DNA of 64,000 nucleotides, taken from NCBI GenBank assembly GCA_964533735.1, contig CAZHMD010000014.1:1-64000 (forward strand), given 5' to 3'. This document shows, piece by piece, positions 59,824-64,000 of this stretch (position 1 is its first letter; every line of letters begins with the position of its first letter). This DNA comes from UBA6107 sp964533735 (lineage in GTDB: Bacteria; Chloroflexota; Anaerolineae; Anaerolineales; Anaerolineaceae). A program made the translations under genes and the position numbers. A model generated the notes under the pieces. The model was not told where the DNA came from. It made no database searches and was given only the letters and a program-made list of their open reading frames with translations.

Positions 59824-59947
59824 CGCAGTTTATGTACCCCGATAAATAATAACCGCTATCCAATACAACGCGGGTCCATTTAAGGCAGCAGCCGGCTTCT
59901 GAATTAGTGGGAAATCCGGCAGAACAAAATAATTACTATTCAGTTAC

Positions 59948-59975
59948 TTGTCAAAAACCTTGCAATTGATATAAT
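59948..59975 (+). promoter_or_regulatory. hsp20 promoter
   Basis: TTGTCA and TATAAT are 16 bases apart, with +1 expected near 59982. No CIRCE or HAIR element was recognised. Confidence 0.55.
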
Positions 59976-59980
59976 AATGT

Positions 59981-60029
59981 TGGTCTTCTGCTGGTTGCCC
60001 CCCTCAACCAGTGGAAGACCACTTTTTTT
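59981..60029 (+). terminator. Terminator-like hairpin at the 5' end of the hsp20 transcript
   Basis: TGGTCTTC-TG-CTGGTTG pairs with CAACCAG-TG-GAAGACCA, followed by CTTTTTTTAA. It lies between the promoter at 59948 and the hsp20 start at 60119, so it either attenuates hsp20 or ends a short RNA. Confidence 0.7.
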
Positions 60030-60118
60030 AACGATTCTCTGATATTTTTCCTGCATTTTTTTAATACAAGCGTTTTATTTTAAAGACATCAAAATTGGTG
60101 ACCATAAGGAGGTCAATT

Positions 60119-60622
60119 ATGAACGGAAACATTCTTCCTTTGAAGCGCCGAGGCGACAAGCTGGCCATTCGGCGAGAGAACGAAAGCCCGATGATGGCGA
60201 TCCAAAATGAGATGAACCGCCTGTTCGACAATTTCTTTGCCGACCCGTTTGACCTGGCGCCATTCTCTGCCAGAAGGCTGGCGGCAGAATTCTCACCGCG
60301 GGTGAATGTGAGTGAGACAGATAATGCGGTGCAGGTAACCGCCGAACTTCCGGGAATGGAAGAAAAGGACATCCAGATCAGCCTGGAGCGAGACGTGCTG
60401 CTCATTAGCGGCGAGAAGAAATCAGAATCAGAAGAGAGCGGCAAGAACTTCCATCGCGTGGAGCGCTCCTACGGAGCATTCCAGCGCGCCATCCCGCTGG
60501 TGAGCGAAGTGCAGGAGGAAAAGGTGGATGCTACATTCAAGAACGGCATACTTACCATTACTTTGCCCAAGCCAGCCTCGTCAGTGAAAGCCGCAAAGAA
60601 AATTTCCATTAAGAGTGAATAA
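60119..60622 (+). CDS. Hsp20/alpha-crystallin small heat-shock protein
   Basis: A 167-residue small heat-shock chaperone that holds unfolded proteins. The alpha-crystallin domain (about 58-150) begins at SPRVNVSETDNAVQVTAELPGM and contains DVLLISGEKK and AFQRAIPLVSEVQEEKVDATFKNGILTITLPK. The ATG at 60119 has an AAGGAGG site; an earlier frame start at 60095 does not. Preceded by a 135-base leader with a strong hairpin. Confidence 0.93.
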   Translation: MNGNILPLKRRGDKLAIRRENESPMMAIQNEMNRLFDNFFADPFDLAPFSARRLAAEFSPRVNVSETDNAVQVTAELPGMEEKDIQISLERDVLLISGEKKSESEESGKNFHRVERSYGAFQRAIPLVSEVQEEKVDATFKNGILTITLPKPASSVKAAKKISIKSE

Positions 60623-60642
60623 AAGGATCACGGGTGTTTTCA

Positions 60643-60677
60643 CACAGCGGAAGGATTCTCCTTCCGCTGTGGGTTTT
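60643..60677 (+). terminator. Terminator of hsp20
   Basis: CACAGCGGAAGGA pairs with TCCTTCCGCTGTG around three bases, followed by GGTTTTTAA. Confidence 0.88.
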
Positions 60678-60724
60678 TAATTTATGCAGTAGAATGCTTG
60701 AATACCAATTATGGAGGCTCAGCC

Positions 60725-61540
60725 GTGCACGATCCGGAACTTGAAAAGTATTTGCAGACCAACAAAGCCATGTGGAACGAGTACGTGGGGATCAATTCTC
60801 ATTCAGCGATGTACGACCTGGATTCCTTCAGACGCGGTGAAATTAAGCTGAACCCCCTGGAACGTGACGAGGTGGGGGACGTGAAGGGAAAATCCCTGCT
60901 GCACCTGCAGTGTCACTTTGGGATGGACACGCTCTCGTGGGCGCGCCTGGGGGCGGAGGTGACGGGGATGGATTTCTCGGACGAGGGTATTAAGCTGGCA
61001 AAGAAACTTTCGGAAGATCTGAGCATCCCGGCGCGCTTTGTGTGCTGCGACCTGTATGACCTGCCGCAGGCGCTGCCTGCTGAAACCTTTGACGTGGTTT
61101 TCACCTCTTATGGGGCGCTGTGCTGGCTGCCGGATATCCAGCGCTGGGCGGAAATCGCCGCGTCTTATGTGAAGCCGGGAGGGTTCCTGTACATCGCCGA
61201 GTTCCACCCGTTCGCGCTGGTGTTTGATGACGAATCTGAAGAGCTGCGCTTCCGATACCCTTATTATGAAAAGATGATGTCCTTTGATGTGGAGGGTTCC
61301 TATGCGGACCGCAACGCCAAAGTGTCTGTCAAACGGGATTATGAATGGAACCACACCATGGGCGAGATCGTCACGGGGCTGATCGACGCCGGGCTGCGCC
61401 TTGAGTACCTGCACGAGCATCCCTTCAGTGTTTATGGGCAGCTGGCGATGCTCAGACCGGATGGCAAGGGATACTGGCACTTCCCGGACGGGGAAAAGCC
61501 GATACCGCTGATGTATTCATTGAAAGCCAGCAAGGTGTAA
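60725..61540 (+). CDS. Class I SAM-dependent methyltransferase
   Basis: A 271-residue methyltransferase. Motif I is LLHLQCHFGMDTLSWARLGAEVTGMD near residue 55-80, and the DVVFTSYGALCWLPD region follows. A GTG start at 60725 is chosen because GGAGG lies seven bases upstream; an earlier TTG has no site. Substrate unknown. Confidence 0.85.
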   Translation: MHDPELEKYLQTNKAMWNEYVGINSHSAMYDLDSFRRGEIKLNPLERDEVGDVKGKSLLHLQCHFGMDTLSWARLGAEVTGMDFSDEGIKLAKKLSEDLSIPARFVCCDLYDLPQALPAETFDVVFTSYGALCWLPDIQRWAEIAASYVKPGGFLYIAEFHPFALVFDDESEELRFRYPYYEKMMSFDVEGSYADRNAKVSVKRDYEWNHTMGEIVTGLIDAGLRLEYLHEHPFSVYGQLAMLRPDGKGYWHFPDGEKPIPLMYSLKASKV

Positions 61541-61571
61541 GCGCAGAGAAGATGTGCTTCAGCACAAGCAT

Positions 61572-61602
61572 AAAAGAACCAGCCAAAAGGCTGGTTCTTT
61601 TT
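61572..61602. terminator. Bidirectional terminator
   Basis: AAAAGAACCAGCC pairs with GGCTGGTTCTTTT around AAAA. It serves the methyltransferase (plus) and the TiaS-like gene (minus). Confidence 0.85.
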
Positions 61603-61648
61603 AAGTGTTCATAATAGGTATTGGTAGAGTTGCGCCTGGGAGAGCTGC

Positions 61649-62389
61649 TTACCAATCGATGCGGCTTTTATCGCGAAACTCAAGCGCGGTCCACTCCCAC
61701 TCCGCGGAACGCGGGGCAGGTGCAAGCAGCAGCAGGGTGTGGTCATTGTAGAGCAGCGGGATCACCTGCTCCCCCAGGTGAATTCGGTCGCGAAAATCGG
61801 GGATTCTACCGCGCAGGGATTTGACATAATCAAAGGTGCTGATGTGCAGGATCTCACTAAAGGTCATCACGCCTTTGAGGTCAGGCAGCCCGGGAAGCCA
61901 GGTGATCCAGCCGTCGCTGCCTGAAGAGCGCAGCCCGACCGCTGCCAGTGCGCCAATGACACCGATACCGCTTCCGTTGAACCCGGCAGCAGTGATGCCC
62001 TGGCTGCGCGCCAGATCAAGGGCTTCACGGCGTTCAAGGGGCAAACTCTGGCTGGCTTTTCCCCAATTAAGAATGCGCTCATTTACCTGCTCACGGGAAG
62101 CCAGGGCAAAACCCGGGTTGGCACCTACGGCAGAATTGTGCATGAGGTAGACACGGCTTTCCATATCGATCTCACGAAGGCGCTGAGCTTCTCCCTCGAG
62201 AGTGAGGCAAAAAGCGTGGGTGGGGGGGGTGCTGGAAATTTCCCCGGCAGGAAGGAGGGCATGCGCGGAAACATGCAGCAAGCGCCCAAGCTTGCGAGCC
62301 TGCAGGTGCAGCCCAAGTGCCAACGCGGTGGCTTTGGTGCCGGCTTTTCCCGGCTGCCCGGTGTCGTCAATGCCGAGGTAGAAGATCAA
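61649..62389 (-). CDS. TiaS N-terminal-domain-like protein
   Basis: A 246-residue protein starting YLGIDDTGQPGKAGTKATALAL, similar to the kinase-like (TCKD) domain of archaeal tRNA-Ile2 agmatidine synthetase TiaS (GIDDTDS). A SAGFNGSGIGVIGALAAVG-type glycine-rich block follows near 135. The OB-fold and zinc-ribbon tRNA-binding domains of TiaS are absent, and the second Asp-Ser of the motif is Gly-Gln. It may use the same ATP chemistry on another substrate. Family call is moderate. Confidence 0.6.
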   Translation of the reverse strand: MIFYLGIDDTGQPGKAGTKATALALGLHLQARKLGRLLHVSAHALLPAGEISSTPPTHAFCLTLEGEAQRLREIDMESRVYLMHNSAVGANPGFALASREQVNERILNWGKASQSLPLERREALDLARSQGITAAGFNGSGIGVIGALAAVGLRSSGSDGWITWLPGLPDLKGVMTFSEILHISTFDYVKSLRGRIPDFRDRIHLGEQVIPLLYNDHTLLLLAPAPRSAEWEWTALEFRDKSRIDW

Positions 62390-62411
62390 ACCTTATCTCC
62401 AATCCGTTGAA

Positions 62412-62446
62412 AAAAAGAGCGGGGAGTTTCTCCCCCCGCTCTTTTT
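62412..62446. terminator. Bidirectional-looking terminator
   Basis: AAAAAGAGCGGGGA pairs with TCCCCCCGCTCTTTTT. It lies just past the stop of the secreted protein on the minus strand. Confidence 0.8.
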
Positions 62447-62451
62447 ATATT

Positions 62452-63324
62452 TTAGTTGATGCCAGGCAACCAATCGTACCAATCATACAGATCATCCGGG
62501 TAATTGAAATCAGTGTAACACTGAGGCAGGAAAACGCGAAGGGTGAAGGATTCCAGGTTCTCAAAATAGTCGTATTCAAAGATGACGGGCGGGTCAAAGA
62601 TGACAAGGGCACCAAAAACACCTCCACTTTCACCCGTATCTACAACAATACCACTGCCAGATTGTCCGCTGGTGAAGAACCCGGTGGGGACGACATTGAT
62701 CAATTGATAACTGATGGGAGTGCCTTCCGGAATTAAGGAACTATGGAAAACGATGCCTCCCTCCATCCAACCTTCATATTCGTCAAAATCCATAAAGATT
62801 GGAAATGCGGCGGTCATCACTCCGCATGCCGGGATTTGCTTTGGAAGGAGGGATGCATCTGCGATGTACTTGATGAAGGCGTAGGTACCGCTGCCGGTGA
62901 TGCCGGCGCAGGCGGAAGTAGAGGAGGCTTCCAGGGCTACCGGAGCGATGGTGGTGGGTAAAAGCTGCCATTTGGTGCCGTTCCACATGCCGACCTTGCC
63001 GCCCCAGCCCTGACCGACCTCGACTGCACCCAGGCTGAAACAGACCGTAGCTTTGCCTGCGTCGAATCCGTCGACACGGACGCCATTACCGCCAAATTGG
63101 GTCTCCCCTGCGGGGAACCCTGCGGGGGCGAACTGCTGGTTGGCAAGCTCGAGCGCTCCGGGAAGACCAGGGATGGAAACGATGATGGTGGTGAATTCCA
63201 TATCGCCAGAGACCGGGGTGACCCAGGGATCATCACCTGCAGCAGCAGTGACGCTGCTGAAGGAAGACAGTGCCAGACTTAAGACAAGCAAAAGACTGAA
63301 AAACGGCAATACAAATTTTTTCAT
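62452..63324 (-). CDS. Secreted beta-rich protein of unknown function
   Basis: A 290-residue exported protein with a signal peptide (MKKFVLPFFSLLLVLSLALS, cleaved after VTAAA). The mature part is beta-rich with single cysteines (KATVCFSLG, STSACAGIT, PACGVM) and a Tyr/Asp-rich C terminus. GGAGGG precedes the ATG. No family recognised. Confidence 0.7.
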   Translation of the reverse strand: MKKFVLPFFSLLLVLSLALSSFSSVTAAAGDDPWVTPVSGDMEFTTIIVSIPGLPGALELANQQFAPAGFPAGETQFGGNGVRVDGFDAGKATVCFSLGAVEVGQGWGGKVGMWNGTKWQLLPTTIAPVALEASSTSACAGITGSGTYAFIKYIADASLLPKQIPACGVMTAAFPIFMDFDEYEGWMEGGIVFHSSLIPEGTPISYQLINVVPTGFFTSGQSGSGIVVDTGESGGVFGALVIFDPPVIFEYDYFENLESFTLRVFLPQCYTDFNYPDDLYDWYDWLPGIN

Positions 63325-63634
63325 AACTCCCTCCAAACCATGAATATACTATTGGACGATTCAGTTTAGCAAAAAACCATCTTCTGGACAAGTAATATAT
63401 AGAGAAATTTATGCGGAATTTACTCTCCAATTCATTGCCATAAGTGACAATGGTTGAAAACGTTGTTGCGCATCCCCTCAATTTTTGCTATAGTTGAAAC
63501 AGTTTCCATTCCTGCGCAACATCACTGCTCACACGATTTTCAACTGCCACCTGGATGGTAGGAATTTTTGTTTTTAACGGCCGCCAGTTTTGGATGACCG
63601 GGTACCTGCAAGGCTGAAAAGACAGGAGGGAATA
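63325..63634. other. 310-base intergenic region
   Basis: Divergent gene starts lie on both sides, so both promoters must be here. I see no clear consensus promoter, repeat or structured RNA. Confidence 0.5.
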
Positions 63635-64000
63635 TGACAAGGTGCACCCATTGTGCTCAAAAACTGCCGAAGAGAGCTTTGGTTTGCCCCTATTGCGGTT
63701 TCCCAGTACCCCCAGAGATGTATCAAAAACCAGCCAATGGCAGTAACCTTGGAGCAATCCTGCCAGGTGTGATCGGTGGGGTAGCACTCGTGATCATCCT
63801 CGGAATTAGCGCATTATTCGGGTATAAAGGCAGGTGGCTGGATTTCGGTCCGCGCCGCAGTCACTCCGTGACCGCGATTGCCTACCGCCTGGATGACGGA
63901 CTGCCGTACATGTCACTTTACATAGGGCGACCGGATGAACATGTGTTTACCCTGCCACCCGGACCTTATTATATTGAAGCCTTTGACCAGACGGGGCAGG
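63635..64000 (+). CDS. Zinc-ribbon membrane protein, cut by the window edge
   Basis: An open frame of 122 codons runs to the end of the window from an ATG with AGGAGGG upstream. It has an N-terminal zinc ribbon (CTHCAQ...CPYCGF), a membrane helix (about 44-66) and the start of an extracytoplasmic domain (VTAIAYRLDDGLPYMSLYIG). The pattern matches other tethered zinc ribbons in this window (8018, 39640). The C terminus is missing. Confidence 0.7.

Noticed and set aside
1..64000. tRNA or rRNA genes
   Set aside because: No cloverleaf with a GGTTCGAATCC-type T-arm and acceptor pairing, and no rRNA-like stretch, was noticed by eye; a tRNAscan-SE run would be decisive.

Overview
The window reads as a chromosomal segment of a free-living anaerobic or facultative bacterium, most likely of the phylum Chloroflexota, class Anaerolineae. 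This is an inference, because no rRNA gene is present. Support comes from the many exported proteins and lipoproteins with Thr-Pro-Thr linkers, surface proteins with xPxTG-type C-terminal signals, a tungsten aldehyde:ferredoxin oxidoreductase, a polyferredoxin with a DUF362 partner, an ADP-forming acyl-CoA synthetase, the absence of outer-membrane genes, and several promoters whose -10 box sits 6-8 bases before the start codon (predicted leaderless mRNAs).

Layout. 1-2.75 kb: phosphate permease, PfkB kinase and metallo-beta-lactamase-fold hydrolase in one operon. 2.75-5.7 kb: two paralogous Thr-rich surface proteins, each preceded by its own promoter and a copy of the same structured leader RNA ending in a terminator. 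5.7-9.1 kb: M29 aminopeptidase, PAS-GGDEF cyclase and two small membrane proteins. 9.2-15.3 kb, minus strand: a cell-envelope acylation cassette. Its genes are a lipoprotein, a 38-residue membrane microprotein ending WIYQGF, an MBOAT acyltransferase and an SGNH-fold protein, then, after a ZIP transporter, an acyl carrier protein and a FAAL-type AMP ligase. The logic matches the dlt (DltX/B/D/C/A) teichoic-acid D-alanylation system, but the ligase looks fatty-acid specific. 15.3-18.4 kb: a MazF-type toxin-antitoxin pair and the aldehyde oxidoreductase with its ferredoxin.

19.8-24.3 kb: an arsenic operon (arsR, acr3, thioredoxin-like, lipoyl H-protein-like, two DGC-domain proteins, OsmC-like, arsC) sitting next to the 3' remnant of a different acr3 gene. 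24.4-26.1 kb: crcB under a fluoride riboswitch, then a flippase-like membrane protein. 26.1-33.4 kb: a plasmid-like replication and partition region. It holds a DnaA-N-domain/winged-helix protein, a basic protein and a separate AAA+ ATPase (a 'split DnaA' arrangement), a ParA-ParB pair, and a second ParA with a small partner, flanked by iteron-like and centromere-like repeats.

33.4-41.8 kb: GrpB-like protein, MerR regulator with a VWA protein, TetR regulator, dUTPase-like protein, a degenerate 2-TM channel-like protein, a four-repeat lipoprotein and a LysM-M23 peptidase. 41.8-48.7 kb: polyferredoxin, DUF362 protein and lipoproteins, interrupted by gene-free stretches full of dispersed repeats and perfect hairpins. 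48.7-55 kb: lipid acyltransferases, UMF1-family MFS transporter, esterase lipoprotein and acyl-CoA synthetase. 55-64 kb: large secreted proteins, DUF3592 protein, Hsp20 with an unusual 5' leader hairpin, methyltransferase, TiaS-like protein, a secreted protein, and a zinc-ribbon membrane protein cut by the window edge. I saw no tRNA, rRNA, CRISPR array, transposase or phage structural gene.
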